Source: Vibrio vulnificus NBRC 15645 = ATCC 27562 (lineage in GTDB: Bacteria > Pseudomonadota > Gammaproteobacteria > Enterobacterales > Vibrionaceae). From it: a DNA stretch of 64,000 nucleotides. A model generated the notes under the pieces. That model was not told the origin of the DNA. It made no database searches and was given only the letters and a program-made list of their open reading frames with translations. Shown piece by piece: positions 27,509 through 35,600 of this stretch. The number at the start of each line of letters is the position of its first letter. Within the stretch, counting starts at the first letter, position 1. A program made the position numbers and the translations under genes. The stretch spans positions 186,001 to 250,000 of the forward strand of contig NZ_CP012881.1 in the NCBI RefSeq assembly GCF_002224265.1, read 5' to 3'.

Positions 27509-28303
27509 ATGGATTCAGTTATTGACCTCACTTGGGGGGCTCTCTTGGCGTTTTCTAGCCTCCTTATTATCCCGCTAATCATTAGCCACTTTTATCAGTT
27601 GGCGATCGCAAAAGAAGCTATGCTGAGTGTTGGCCGTATGGCACTGCAACTGATTTTAGTGGGCTTCTATTTGGAATACCTGTTTACCCTGAATGACTGG
27701 CGCATCAATGTGCTTTGGTTATTGGTGATGCTCTCTGTTGGCGCTTCTTCCATTGTCAGCAAAGCCCACTTGCCACAAACTCAGCTGCTCTTGCCTACCT
27801 TATTCGGGCTCGCTGGAGGTATGTTGCCAATACTCTCAGTGTTGCTTGTTGGTATCATCAAGCCAACACCTTGGTATCACACACAATATATGATTCCTTT
27901 GGCTGGTATGCTGCTGGGCAACAGCTTAAGTGGCAATATTGTCGCTTTGCAAAATCTGTTTGATTGCTATCGTAATCGAAAGAATGAATACGAAGCTGCG
28001 ATCGCCCTCGGTGCGTCGCCACGTTATGCGTCACTTCTGTTTGTTAGGCAAGCGATACAAAAGTCTTTTGCTCCTATTCTTGCCTCAATGGCGGCGACAG
28101 GGCTAGTGACATTACCTGGAATGATGACAGGACAAATCTTGGGGGGCGCAAGTCCAATGGTGGCGATTAAATATCAACTGATCATTATGATCGCGATTTT
28201 TGTCACCCTCACCCTTTCTGTTGTCATCACCTTAGAACTGGCGCTACATCGCTGTTTAGATAGAAACGGGCAAGTGAAAACAAACACACTGGACACAAAA
28301 TAA
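27509..28303 (+). CDS. fetB: FetB/YbbM-like ABC transporter permease (UPF0014)
   Basis: 264 residues from the ATG at 27509, preceded by GAGAT. The same frame extends to a GTG at 27419 but that part is hydrophilic and unrelated to the family. There are seven or so hydrophobic helices, with the family blocks VGRMALQLILVGFYLEYLF, IPLAGMLLGNSLSG, NEYEAAIALGAS (an EAA-like loop) and LPGMMTGQILGGASP. FetAB was described in E. coli as an iron exporter active in oxidative stress. The partner ATPase gene fetA, normally directly upstream, is absent from this window. Confidence 0.8.
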   Translation: MDSVIDLTWGALLAFSSLLIIPLIISHFYQLAIAKEAMLSVGRMALQLILVGFYLEYLFTLNDWRINVLWLLVMLSVGASSIVSKAHLPQTQLLLPTLFGLAGGMLPILSVLLVGIIKPTPWYHTQYMIPLAGMLLGNSLSGNIVALQNLFDCYRNRKNEYEAAIALGASPRYASLLFVRQAIQKSFAPILASMAATGLVTLPGMMTGQILGGASPMVAIKYQLIIMIAIFVTLTLSVVITLELALHRCLDRNGQVKTNTLDTK

Positions 28304-28381
28304 GCAGTTTTATCTATTTTTCTAACCACCTCTTTTCTAATCACTTTTAGCTGAAATGAGATACCCACGAAGTTTACGACA

Positions 28382-28408
28382 GGTTATCCACAGAAAATGT
28401 GGATAACC
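28382..28408. promoter_or_regulatory. Inverted pair of perfect DnaA boxes
   Basis: GGTTATCCACA-gaaaa-TGTGGATAACC. Each arm contains TTATCCACA, the perfect DnaA box, in opposite orientation 5 bases apart. There is no U-run on either strand, so a terminator role for the fetB-like gene is unlikely. It lies between that gene and a 33-codon gene. Confidence 0.55.
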
Positions 28409-28516
28409 TCGTTCAGTCCCCATCAGTCGGTGTCTTAAAAACGCAGGAAGATCGTCACACGGCCGTCATGATTGAGACGTAACTTGCCTATAAAGCATCC
28501 AATGGAGAGGAAGACT

Positions 28517-28618
28517 ATGGACGATTCACTGCAATACCATGATGAGCTGGAGCAAGATTGTCGAGAGTGGCTAATTGATAGGCCCTTTGAATTGCCTCCG
28601 CAACCAGCAGAGTTCTGA
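28517..28618 (+). CDS. Small acidic protein of 33 residues
   Basis: The frame begins MDDSLQYHDELEQD and ends LPPQPAEF. A strong GGAGAGGAAG precedes the ATG by 3-10 bases, and a perfect terminator follows 32 bases after the stop (28651-28685), so this looks like a complete small transcription unit. A TATAAA at 28490-28495 is a candidate -10 without a clear -35. No membrane segment, net negative, with one Cys and one Trp. I do not recognise it and propose no function. Confidence 0.6.
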   Translation: MDDSLQYHDELEQDCREWLIDRPFELPPQPAEF

Positions 28619-28650
28619 GCACACTCAAGTGATTTCTAAAGTGTATGAAA

Positions 28651-28685
28651 AACGAAAAAGCAGACTTGACGTCTGCTTTTTCGTT
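28651..28685. terminator. Bidirectional terminator between the small gene and focA
   Basis: AACGAAAAAGCAGAC and GTCTGCTTTTTCGTT form perfect 15-base arms around TTGAC. It serves both the 33-codon gene (plus) and focA (minus, ending 35 bases away). Confidence 0.9.
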
Positions 28686-28720
28686 ATCTAAGAATCGCGG
28701 TTAATCGTGTCACTCAGCGA

Positions 28721-29563
28721 TTAATCGCGCAGGTAGATTAGCCAGTACCACATGCCAACAAACACACCACCACCGATGATATTACCAAGCGTAACGGGCA
28801 GTAGGTTATTCAGCAGAAAGTCCATCATGTTCAGGTCGGCGTAGTCGGCAATGTTTGCCCCCGTCATTTGCCAAAATTCAGCTGGGGCAAAGTTTTTGAT
28901 ACCAATCGCCATCGGCACTTGGAACATATTGGCAATACAGTGCTCAAAACCTGCCGAGACAAACATCGCAACAGGAAGAATCATCACCGCTATTTTATCC
29001 GTTAGTGTACGACCGCTGAACGTCATCCACACAGCGATACAAACCAGCACATTACACATGATGCCTAAAGCTACGGCAGAGAAAAAGCTGTGGTGCATCT
29101 TATGCTGTGAAATCGCCATCGCGTTTAGACCAACCTGTCCATGGTCAAACATGTACTGCTTAGTGATCAACATGCAAACCACCAGCAAAATGGCGCCAAC
29201 TAAGTTACCGACATAAACCACAAACCAGTTTTTGATCAGAACACGCCAGGAGATTTTACCGCTGGCACGCGCAACTAATGTCAGCACTGAACTCGTAAAC
29301 AGTTCACCACCAGTCACAACAACAAGGATTAAACCTAAGCTAAATGCTAGGCCACCGATCAGGCGTGTGATTCCCCAAGGCAAGTCCGCCCCACCAGTTG
29401 TTACCGTGGTATAAAACACGAAGGCGATACCGATATGAATACCGGCTGAAATAGCAAGTAAAAATGATTTAACCGGGTCCTTGGTCGCTTTCCCTTCACC
29501 GATCTCTGCCGCTCTTTCCGCGGCCTGTGGTGGTAATAGCGAGTCAAATTGATTGAAGTTCAT
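28721..29563 (-). CDS. focA: Formate/nitrite-type anion channel FocA
   Basis: 280 residues, FNT family, six transmembrane helices. It carries the family motifs GGELFTSS, NWFVVYVGNLVGA and SAGFEHCIANM. The last contains the His that gates formate passage in FocA. It moves formate across the inner membrane in fermentation. In E. coli focA is joined to pflB, but here it is alone, with a terminator directly downstream and no pyruvate formate-lyase gene nearby. The start has no good Shine-Dalgarno site. Confidence 0.9.
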   Translation of the reverse strand: MNFNQFDSLLPPQAAERAAEIGEGKATKDPVKSFLLAISAGIHIGIAFVFYTTVTTGGADLPWGITRLIGGLAFSLGLILVVVTGGELFTSSVLTLVARASGKISWRVLIKNWFVVYVGNLVGAILLVVCMLITKQYMFDHGQVGLNAMAISQHKMHHSFFSAVALGIMCNVLVCIAVWMTFSGRTLTDKIAVMILPVAMFVSAGFEHCIANMFQVPMAIGIKNFAPAEFWQMTGANIADYADLNMMDFLLNNLLPVTLGNIIGGGVFVGMWYWLIYLRD

Positions 29564-29805
29564 TGCAGGTTAACATTTGGAAACAATTTCGAGTGGCGCG
29601 GATAATCTCTCCTTTTCCAGAGTTTTTCAAGGGGTATTTTTTATGTTTACAAAAAATGTTGTTTTAGTGAGTTGGAAAGCAATACCAGATTGCCACTACC
29701 TATTAGCATCTTCTGCTTTCAGTTTCTGTGCTGACGTTAAAAACGGCTCACCAATACGCCAACGAGAAACCGATATTCAAACGTGCTGTCGCAAACCGAA
29801 GAAAC

Positions 29806-29835
29806 AAAAAATGCCTCATATGGTTGAGGCATTTT
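29806..29835. terminator. Terminator of the coiled-coil lipoprotein gene
   Basis: AAAAATGCCTCA / TGAGGCATTTTT around a 6-base loop, symmetrical and usable on both strands. It ends 28 bases from the lipoprotein stop. The roughly 240 bases between it and focA show no gene I trust and should carry the focA promoter. Confidence 0.85.
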
Positions 29836-29862
29836 TGAGTTAGTGTTAGCGAAGCTCTGAGA

Positions 29863-31251
29863 TTATTCTGCTGCTGCAATCTCTGGCTGCGTTTCTGGCG
29901 ATACGGTTTCGCTACTCGCCTCACCGTCGCTTGCCGCCTCTTCAGTTTCAGTCACTTCGGCTTCTGGGGCTGCCTCTTCTACTTGAGGAACTTGCTCTTC
30001 TGATGTAATCCCCTCTTGCACTGGCTCCGCTTGTGCCACAGTAGCCACAGGCTGATCTTTTGCCGCTAACTGAAGTTTCAGATTCGCGACCAACTCTTCC
30101 AAACTCTTGATATGCGCAGCTTCACGTTCAATGTGAGCATTTAACGCCAGCTCACGTTGATTGGCTTTTTCCAATGCTGTTTTTTGCTCAGCCGCCTTGG
30201 TTTCGAGCACTTTCACTTTACTGTTAAGCTCTGTCACCTGCTGAGACAAATCGGTGGTTTTGTTTGCTTCGTGCATGCGTTTCACGCTTGCAAGAATCTT
30301 CTCGCTTTGCTCTCTTAGCATCACATCACGGTAATCAGAACCATCGACTGCTTTAGAGATGGCAAGCAACTTGTTTTCAATTTCTAAAACTGAGTTTTCA
30401 AAAGCATCGTCTTCGACAGAAGCCAACAGTTTCACCTGATGCGTGACTTGCTTAACGTGTTCGATCTCAAACTGAGCGCTCGCCACTGCCAACTCAATTG
30501 CGGCTTTATCACGAGGATTAGTTTGAGCAATGTTTGCTGCAATATTAATAACGTTTTCCGCCGTGGCAAAACTCACTGGCGCAACTTCATTAAAATCTTC
30601 TTTCTTTAGAGTTTTCAGTTCTTGTTGAAGCGGTAGAATGAACGTTTTGTGCACTACCTTCACCTCAAGCTGTTTCGCGGTATTGAGGAAAACAACTTGT
30701 TTCTCTTGCGCTTCTTCTAGCTCATCAACCACAACGTAAGAAAATAGCTTCTTATACTGAGAAAGCACCTTGTTGTAATCATTCGCGTAGAGTTTCGCGG
30801 CATTGATCTCTGCTAGGTAATCCATCTGAGCAATAGAATCTGCCAAGATCACGTCTGCTTTCGCTTTCAGTTTTTCTAACGCTGCGAAATTTTGATCCAC
30901 CAACTTAATTTGCTCTTGATAGGCTTGTGCATAGGTGTCAGAAGAGAATAGAGAGTAGCTTTTCGATGCTAGAGAAGGATCTTTTTCCAGTTTTGTGTAG
31001 ATCTCACTGGCTTCTTTCCAAGCCGATGTTAAATCTTTGAAGTTTTCCGGTGCGTAGATCGCCAGCTTCCCGCTGTCTTGTAGAGCTTGAGACCATTGTT
31101 GGTGCGATTGTTGAATACCAACAAACGGCGTGCTCGCATTTTCAGCGACTTCGTTTGTCACCTCTTGGGTGGCTTTTTCTTCTGGCGTAGACTGACAACC
31201 CACAATGGAGAGCATCATTGATGCCGTCAGTACCAACTTCATTTTATTCAT
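29863..31251 (-). CDS. Coiled-coil lipoprotein with acidic C-terminal tail
   Basis: 462 residues. The signal peptide ends in the lipobox SIVGC, with Gln after the Cys, suggesting outer-membrane sorting. Residues 50-330 are alpha-helical. A strong coiled coil follows near 330-400 (ELNSKVKVLETKAAEQKTALEKANQR). The last 60 residues are a low-complexity Glu/Ala/Pro tail. I do not recognise a named family. Helical lipoproteins like this often have structural or peptidoglycan-related roles, but there is no specific evidence. It is monocistronic, with a 354-base upstream gap. Confidence 0.75.
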   Translation of the reverse strand: MNKMKLVLTASMMLSIVGCQSTPEEKATQEVTNEVAENASTPFVGIQQSHQQWSQALQDSGKLAIYAPENFKDLTSAWKEASEIYTKLEKDPSLASKSYSLFSSDTYAQAYQEQIKLVDQNFAALEKLKAKADVILADSIAQMDYLAEINAAKLYANDYNKVLSQYKKLFSYVVVDELEEAQEKQVVFLNTAKQLEVKVVHKTFILPLQQELKTLKKEDFNEVAPVSFATAENVINIAANIAQTNPRDKAAIELAVASAQFEIEHVKQVTHQVKLLASVEDDAFENSVLEIENKLLAISKAVDGSDYRDVMLREQSEKILASVKRMHEANKTTDLSQQVTELNSKVKVLETKAAEQKTALEKANQRELALNAHIEREAAHIKSLEELVANLKLQLAAKDQPVATVAQAEPVQEGITSEEQVPQVEEAAPEAEVTETEEAASDGEASSETVSPETQPEIAAAE

Positions 31252-31611
31252 TCTGTTACCCTTTTATGTCTTAGCTCATTGACGCGCGAGCATTTTTCGT
31301 CCCCCCTCCGCATCAACAGCCAAAAGGCTAAACATGAAGAAATGGAGTACTCGCAAAAATATCATTACAAACGAGCGTTTTCTTACGCTCTGTTATCTCG
31401 AATAGACACGTAAATATATTATAAAAGTCTTAATAATGATATGTGGCATTGGTTAGATGAATAATAAAACAGCGTTTCTTATCAATCACTTCGATACAAA
31501 GAGAGAAGAATTTGCGAATTTACCGACTGGCTAACAATTCTCGCTCTTTATGATTGTAACTATTGCCTAAGCGTACTAAGTTGAAGCGGAAAGATTTGTC
31601 GGAGTATGAGT
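31252..31611. other. Divergent intergenic region, 360 bases
   Basis: Separates the coiled-coil lipoprotein gene (minus) from the TIGR02647 gene (plus). Only a weak AGCC-AAAA-GGCT hairpin near 31318-31329 stands out. I see no confident promoter, operator or RNA gene. Confidence 0.4.
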
Positions 31612-31845
31612 ATGAAATTTACAGAAGAACACTTAGCTGAAATGAACCTATTGCTACAATTTGACTTGAGTAGCGCTGCAACAGGGATAAAAGTGCACAA
31701 AGATGCGGCAGAATCGGCTCAGGCCGCGGTAAAACGTTTATTTGATAAAGGCCTATGTACTCAAATCGACGGAGGCTACCTCACTGACGAAGGTATTGAA
31801 GTAGCAGAGCACGCAGAAAAAACATTGAGAGTATTAAGCGCATAG
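31612..31845 (+). CDS. TIGR02647 family small protein
   Basis: 77 residues. I use the second ATG (31612) because GGAG lies 7 bases before it, while it is only one base from the ATG at 31606. The sequence MKFTEEHLAEMNLLLQFDLS, GIKVHKDA, AVKRLFDKGLCTQIDGGYLTDEG fits a conserved gammaproteobacterial family with a winged-helix-like look. Function unknown. It is monocistronic, with a strong terminator behind it. Confidence 0.75.
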   Translation: MKFTEEHLAEMNLLLQFDLSSAATGIKVHKDAAESAQAAVKRLFDKGLCTQIDGGYLTDEGIEVAEHAEKTLRVLSA

Positions 31846-31873
31846 TGTTTTAGCGCAACTGACTGAGAATAAT

Positions 31874-31909
31874 AAAGACTCGCTTTTGGTCATTCAAAAG
31901 CGAGTCTTT
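31874..31909 (+). terminator. Terminator of the TIGR02647 gene
   Basis: AAAGACTCGCTTTTG and CAAAAGCGAGTCTTT form a perfect 15-base stem with a 6-base loop, followed by T-rich sequence on the plus strand. It may also serve the PACE gene from the other side. Confidence 0.9.
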
Positions 31910-31982
31910 TTGTTTCTCTAGCTTGGTGACGGAGCGTGCAAACAACAAACTGTTGACTATTACGCACCCCGCAGAGCATTAC

Positions 31983-32408
31983 CTAGCGAGAAAATAAGGC
32001 ATTCATCCATTGATAGGGTTGAACGCGGTCGTAAAGCCAATTAAACCCCGTCGCGTAAAATAGGAAAAAGAGCAAGAATCCCGCTTCCAGCAACAAGGCT
32101 TGTAATATCGAGATGCTGAGAAACCATGAGATCACTGGAATGGTAATGAAGATCAGCCCTCCCTCAAATCCGAGCGTATGCAAAAGACGCATTTTTAATC
32201 CTCTCTCTGCTCGATTTGCACCAAACCACTGATCAAAATATTGGTTATAGATGTAATTCCAAATGACGGTAAAGATACTCAGCCCAATCCCGACAATAGC
32301 CAGTGCCGAAGCCCCTTTGCCAGTCATCAAAGATGTCGCTGGTACAATGATCGCCAATGCCAAAAGTTCAAACGCCACGGCATGAAAAAGTCGTTCACCT
32401 TGTGTCAT
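31983..32408 (-). CDS. PACE-family (AceI-like) biocide/polyamine efflux transporter
   Basis: 141 residues, four transmembrane helices in two tandem BTP units. All four PACE motifs can be seen: RLFHAVAFE, WNYIYNQYFD, RLLHTLGFE and YATGFNWLYD. Members such as AceI export chlorhexidine and short-chain diamines by proton exchange. The ATG at 32408 has AGAGG 7 bases upstream. It is divergent from a LysR regulator 89 bases away, the usual arrangement for this family, and that regulator probably controls it. Confidence 0.9.
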   Translation of the reverse strand: MTQGERLFHAVAFELLALAIIVPATSLMTGKGASALAIVGIGLSIFTVIWNYIYNQYFDQWFGANRAERGLKMRLLHTLGFEGGLIFITIPVISWFLSISILQALLLEAGFLLFFLFYATGFNWLYDRVQPYQWMNALFSR

Positions 32409-32497
32409 CACAAAACCTCTTACTGATGCTTTTCAATCACACACATTCTATCTACCATTAAGATACATAAAAGTTAGATACCATCTTTCAAAACGAT

Positions 32498-33373
32498 ATG
32501 TTTACTATCGAGCAACTACAAGCATTCGTCACTACCTCTGAAAAAGGCTCCTTTTCTGCCGCTGCGAGGGCACTTGGTAAAGCGCAATCGGTCATCAGCC
32601 AGCATATTATGAATATGGAGCTTGATTGTGGGGTGGATCTTTTTGATCGCACAGGACGATACCCTGTCCTCAATTCGTCAGGTTTAGCACTTCTCCCATA
32701 CGCAAAAGCAACGCTGGAACAGTTAGAGAGACTCTCGAATAAAGCCAGTTCGCTATTTGAACCGAGCGCGTCGCAACTGATTCTTGCCGTCGACGAAGGT
32801 GTACCTCTGTTAACACTGCCACACGTTTTTCGCACCTTGGAGGCGTCATTTCCAGAGCTACAAATCGAGTGTTTAACGGCTTCAAGCCCAGATATTATTG
32901 AGTTGGTAGAGTCTGGGCGCGCGACTACCGGCATCATTTTGAGTGAAACCGTACTGCCATCGACCATCGATTTTTCGAGCTTAGGCGCGGTGGCGTTTGA
33001 TGTGTTCGTGTCCACTGAACATCCTTTGGCTTCGATGTCATTAACGCATAGCGACCAACTCAAGTTGCACCGGCAATTGGTCATACGGTCTAAGAACACC
33101 CAGTTCAGTTCCCTTAATCAAGCCTTTGGCCCAGACGTTTGGTACGCTGATAACTATTTTATGCTGTTAGAGATGGCAAAAGCTGGCTTCGGCTGGTGCT
33201 TGTTACCAGAACACCTCATTGGCGCAGAACAACACGGCTTGGTAAAAATACAAAATCCTCAGTTGCAATTTGGCTGGCAAGCCAATATCGATGTGATACA
33301 ACATCAGAAGTGGCACTCTGATCCAGTGCATTTAGAAACGCGTAGATTGCTGCGTAACTTATTTGGGAAATAG
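32498..33373 (+). CDS. LysR-type transcriptional regulator
   Basis: 291 residues. The N-terminal winged helix-turn-helix (residues 1-60, GSFSAAARALGKAQSVISQHI) is followed by a two-lobed effector-binding domain (about 90-290). It is divergent from the PACE transporter. The shared gap contains TATCT / AGATA arms about 20 bases apart (32450-32483) that could be its operator, a weak call. It lies 2 bases ahead of the next gene, so it also heads a three-gene transcript with the NAD-binding and YdcF-like genes. Confidence 0.92.
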   Translation: MFTIEQLQAFVTTSEKGSFSAAARALGKAQSVISQHIMNMELDCGVDLFDRTGRYPVLNSSGLALLPYAKATLEQLERLSNKASSLFEPSASQLILAVDEGVPLLTLPHVFRTLEASFPELQIECLTASSPDIIELVESGRATTGIILSETVLPSTIDFSSLGAVAFDVFVSTEHPLASMSLTHSDQLKLHRQLVIRSKNTQFSSLNQAFGPDVWYADNYFMLLEMAKAGFGWCLLPEHLIGAEQHGLVKIQNPQLQFGWQANIDVIQHQKWHSDPVHLETRRLLRNLFGK

Positions 33374-33375
33374 CG

Positions 33376-34206
33376 ATGAAAAAGATATTAATCATTGGAG
33401 CAGGTTGGCTAGGGTTACCTTTTGCGCAACAATTGTCCGCGTTAAAACATCAGGTAATTGTCACTCGACGCTCTACAGACAGCCTTCGTGAAGTCCCTTT
33501 GGAGCTAGAAAACAAAGCCGTCCTCGATCTCGCCAATGATGATGCTGCAAAGAAGGTGCGAGCGATCGTAGACAACAATGCCATCGATATTGTTGTTGGC
33601 AGTTTTCCCCCCGGCTTTCGAAAAGGTAGCGGTGAAGAATATGCTCACCAGTGGCAAAAAATCGTCGACGGCATCAAAGATAGCGCAGTACAAAAAGTCA
33701 TTATGGTCAGCTCAACGACGGTTTATCCAAATCAACCCGGTGAAATGAGGGAAGACGACGCAACACTCGCCAAAGCAAACTGCGAGAATGCCTTATTCAG
33801 TGACAAAGCACGCGTGATGTTGCAAGCAGAGCAATCACTGTTAGATTCAGGCAAAAACTTTACCATCTTACGTTTGAGCGGACTCTTTGGGCCTCATCGT
33901 CACCCTGCCCGCTTCGTCCCTCATCTAAAACAAATCAGCAGCCGTGCTCCCGCTAACATGCTTCATCTTGACGATGCAATCAAGGCGCTTTTGTTTGCGA
34001 TTCATGCCGTCGACCAGCAAGTGCTCAACGTGTCAACGCCAACGACAGTCGATAAAGCCACCTTCTATCAAGCCGCGCTTGAATCTGCACAACTTAAGGT
34101 TGATTTTCCACCGGTTGTCGCCGTTGAAGACAAACGTATTGTTGTGGACAAATTGCTGCAATCGGGTTTTCAATTTCAATATCAATCAACGCTGGATGCT
34201 TTATGA
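33376..34206 (+). CDS. NAD(P)-binding SDR/epimerase-like protein (YeeZ-like)
   Basis: 276 residues. The Rossmann start KKILIIGAGWLGLPFAQ carries GxGxxG at residues 8-13, then VIMVSSTTVYPN, which holds the extended-SDR active-site region. A classical YxxxK is not obvious, as in the YeeZ group. Substrate unknown. It begins 2 bases after the LysR stop, and its stop overlaps the next ATG (ATGA), so all three are co-transcribed. Confidence 0.75.
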   Translation: MKKILIIGAGWLGLPFAQQLSALKHQVIVTRRSTDSLREVPLELENKAVLDLANDDAAKKVRAIVDNNAIDIVVGSFPPGFRKGSGEEYAHQWQKIVDGIKDSAVQKVIMVSSTTVYPNQPGEMREDDATLAKANCENALFSDKARVMLQAEQSLLDSGKNFTILRLSGLFGPHRHPARFVPHLKQISSRAPANMLHLDDAIKALLFAIHAVDQQVLNVSTPTTVDKATFYQAALESAQLKVDFPPVVAVEDKRIVVDKLLQSGFQFQYQSTLDAL

Positions 34207-34841
34207 AACTTTTTCGTCAAATTGAACAGCTCTGGCAATACATGCAATTGCAGCATCACTTAACTCCCGCCGATTGCTTGCTCGTAATGTGCAGTAACGA
34301 TCTTCGAGTCGCTGAACACGCTGCGAATTTGTACAAACAAGGGTACGCGCCTTATATCCTCTTTTCTGGCGGTGAGGGGCGTTTCACTGAAGGGCGATTT
34401 GAAAAAAGCGAAGCGGAGACTTTTGCCGAGCTCGCAAAAGCATCAGGCGTGCCTGAAGAAGCGATCTTACTCGAAACAAAATCCTCCAATACTGGGGAAA
34501 ACGTCCGTTTTTCCGAGCAACTTTTGATCGACAAGGGGTTAGTATTTGACTCGTTTATTTTGGTCCAAAAACCCTTTATGGAAAGACGCGCCCTCGCGAC
34601 GTTCGAGAAACAATGGCAGGGGGCTTACTCACGCCTGTTGGTGAGTTCCACCGGAGAGGCCTTCTTTGATTACATCAATGAAGAGATGCCTCTAATGTTG
34701 GTGCTTGAAGCGCTTCTTGAGGACTTTGAGCGCATTAAACATTATCCAGCAAAAGGCTTCCAAACCGAGCAACCGCTGCCCGATGATGTTGAAACCGCTT
34801 ATCAAGAGATCCGAGAAAAGCTCACTTCGCTGCTTGTTTAA
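34203..34841 (+). CDS. YdcF family (DUF218) protein
   Basis: 212 residues with no signal peptide. The DUF218 fold is visible as CLLVMCSNDLRVAEHAANLYKQG, ILFSGGEG, ETKSSNTGENVRFS and ILVQKPFMERRALATF. YdcF of E. coli binds S-adenosylmethionine; the reaction is unknown. It overlaps the preceding gene by 4 bases and is the end of the LysR-headed transcript. Confidence 0.82.
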   Translation: MKLFRQIEQLWQYMQLQHHLTPADCLLVMCSNDLRVAEHAANLYKQGYAPYILFSGGEGRFTEGRFEKSEAETFAELAKASGVPEEAILLETKSSNTGENVRFSEQLLIDKGLVFDSFILVQKPFMERRALATFEKQWQGAYSRLLVSSTGEAFFDYINEEMPLMLVLEALLEDFERIKHYPAKGFQTEQPLPDDVETAYQEIREKLTSLLV

Positions 34842-34876
34842 CGCCGGAACACGTTTAATGCAGTAACCAACGAAAA

Positions 34877-34904
34877 AAGCCACTGCACATTGTGTGAGTG
34901 GCTT
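34877..34904. terminator. Terminator between the ydcF-like gene and tdk
   Basis: AAGCCACT / AGTGGCTT with a 12-base loop. The A-run to the left favours the minus strand, 39 bases after the tdk stop. It may be bidirectional. Confidence 0.7.
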
Positions 34905-34942
34905 CATTGCTTTCTTGTCAGCAGGATAATTCAAAGAACCCG

Positions 34943-35521
34943 TTATTTACCCAACGCTTCTTTGTAGTGCTGACGACAGACTGACACGTAACGATCGTTA
35001 CCCCCTATCGCCACCTGATCACCTTCTTTAATGGCATTTCCGTGCTCGTCGGTGCGGATAACCATGTTGGCTTTACGTCCACAATGACAAATCGTTTTTA
35101 GCTCGACTAATTTGTCGGCCCAAGAAAGGAGGTATTTGCTGCCTTCAAACAGCTCACCCAGAAAATCCGTACGAAGTCCGTAACACAATACCGGAATGTG
35201 CAGCTTATCGACCACTTCCGTTAGCTGATACACTTGCTCTTTCGATAAAAATTGGCACTCATCCACCAAAATACAATGGCGTTTCTCCACTTCATTCAGA
35301 GCAGCGATCTCTTGATAGAGATTGGTGTCCGCTTTAAACAATTGCGCTTCGGCTTGCAAACCAATCCGTGAGCTGACTTTACCAATACCGTAGCGATCAT
35401 CTAAAGCCGCGGTAAAAATAACGGGCGTCATACCACGCTCTTGATAGTTGAAAGAAGACTGAAGAAGAGTCGTTGATTTACCCGCGTTCATCGCTGAGTA
35501 ATAGAAATACATCTGAGCCAC
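34943..35521 (-). CDS. tdk: Thymidine kinase
   Basis: 192 residues. The P-loop SAMNAGKST is near residue 9, the lid-region catalytic Glu lies in ILVDECQFL, and zinc cysteines are in CHCGRKA and the final CRQH. It phosphorylates thymidine to dTMP in the salvage pathway. It is monocistronic, between two terminators. Confidence 0.96.
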   Translation of the reverse strand: MAQMYFYYSAMNAGKSTTLLQSSFNYQERGMTPVIFTAALDDRYGIGKVSSRIGLQAEAQLFKADTNLYQEIAALNEVEKRHCILVDECQFLSKEQVYQLTEVVDKLHIPVLCYGLRTDFLGELFEGSKYLLSWADKLVELKTICHCGRKANMVIRTDEHGNAIKEGDQVAIGGNDRYVSVCRQHYKEALGK

Positions 35522-35564
35522 AGAGCACTACCTAAGTAAAATTGGAAATTTAAAAATGTAAAGA

Positions 35565-35588
35565 AAAGGGCTGAATCAACAGCCCTTT
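35565..35588 (-). terminator. Terminator of cysS
   Basis: AAAGGGCTG / CAGCCCTTT around AATCAA, followed on the minus strand by TTCTTT. It starts 12 bases past the cysS stop. Confidence 0.8.
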
Positions 35589-35600
35589 AAAAAGATGCAA

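Noticed and set aside
28382..28408. DnaA-box palindrome as terminator of the fetB-like gene
   Set aside because: No U-run on either strand and an AT-poor flank, so it does not look like an intrinsic terminator.
29577..29843. 88-codon open frame before focA
   Set aside because: Runs through the terminator hairpin at 29806-29835 and has no family features or start site.
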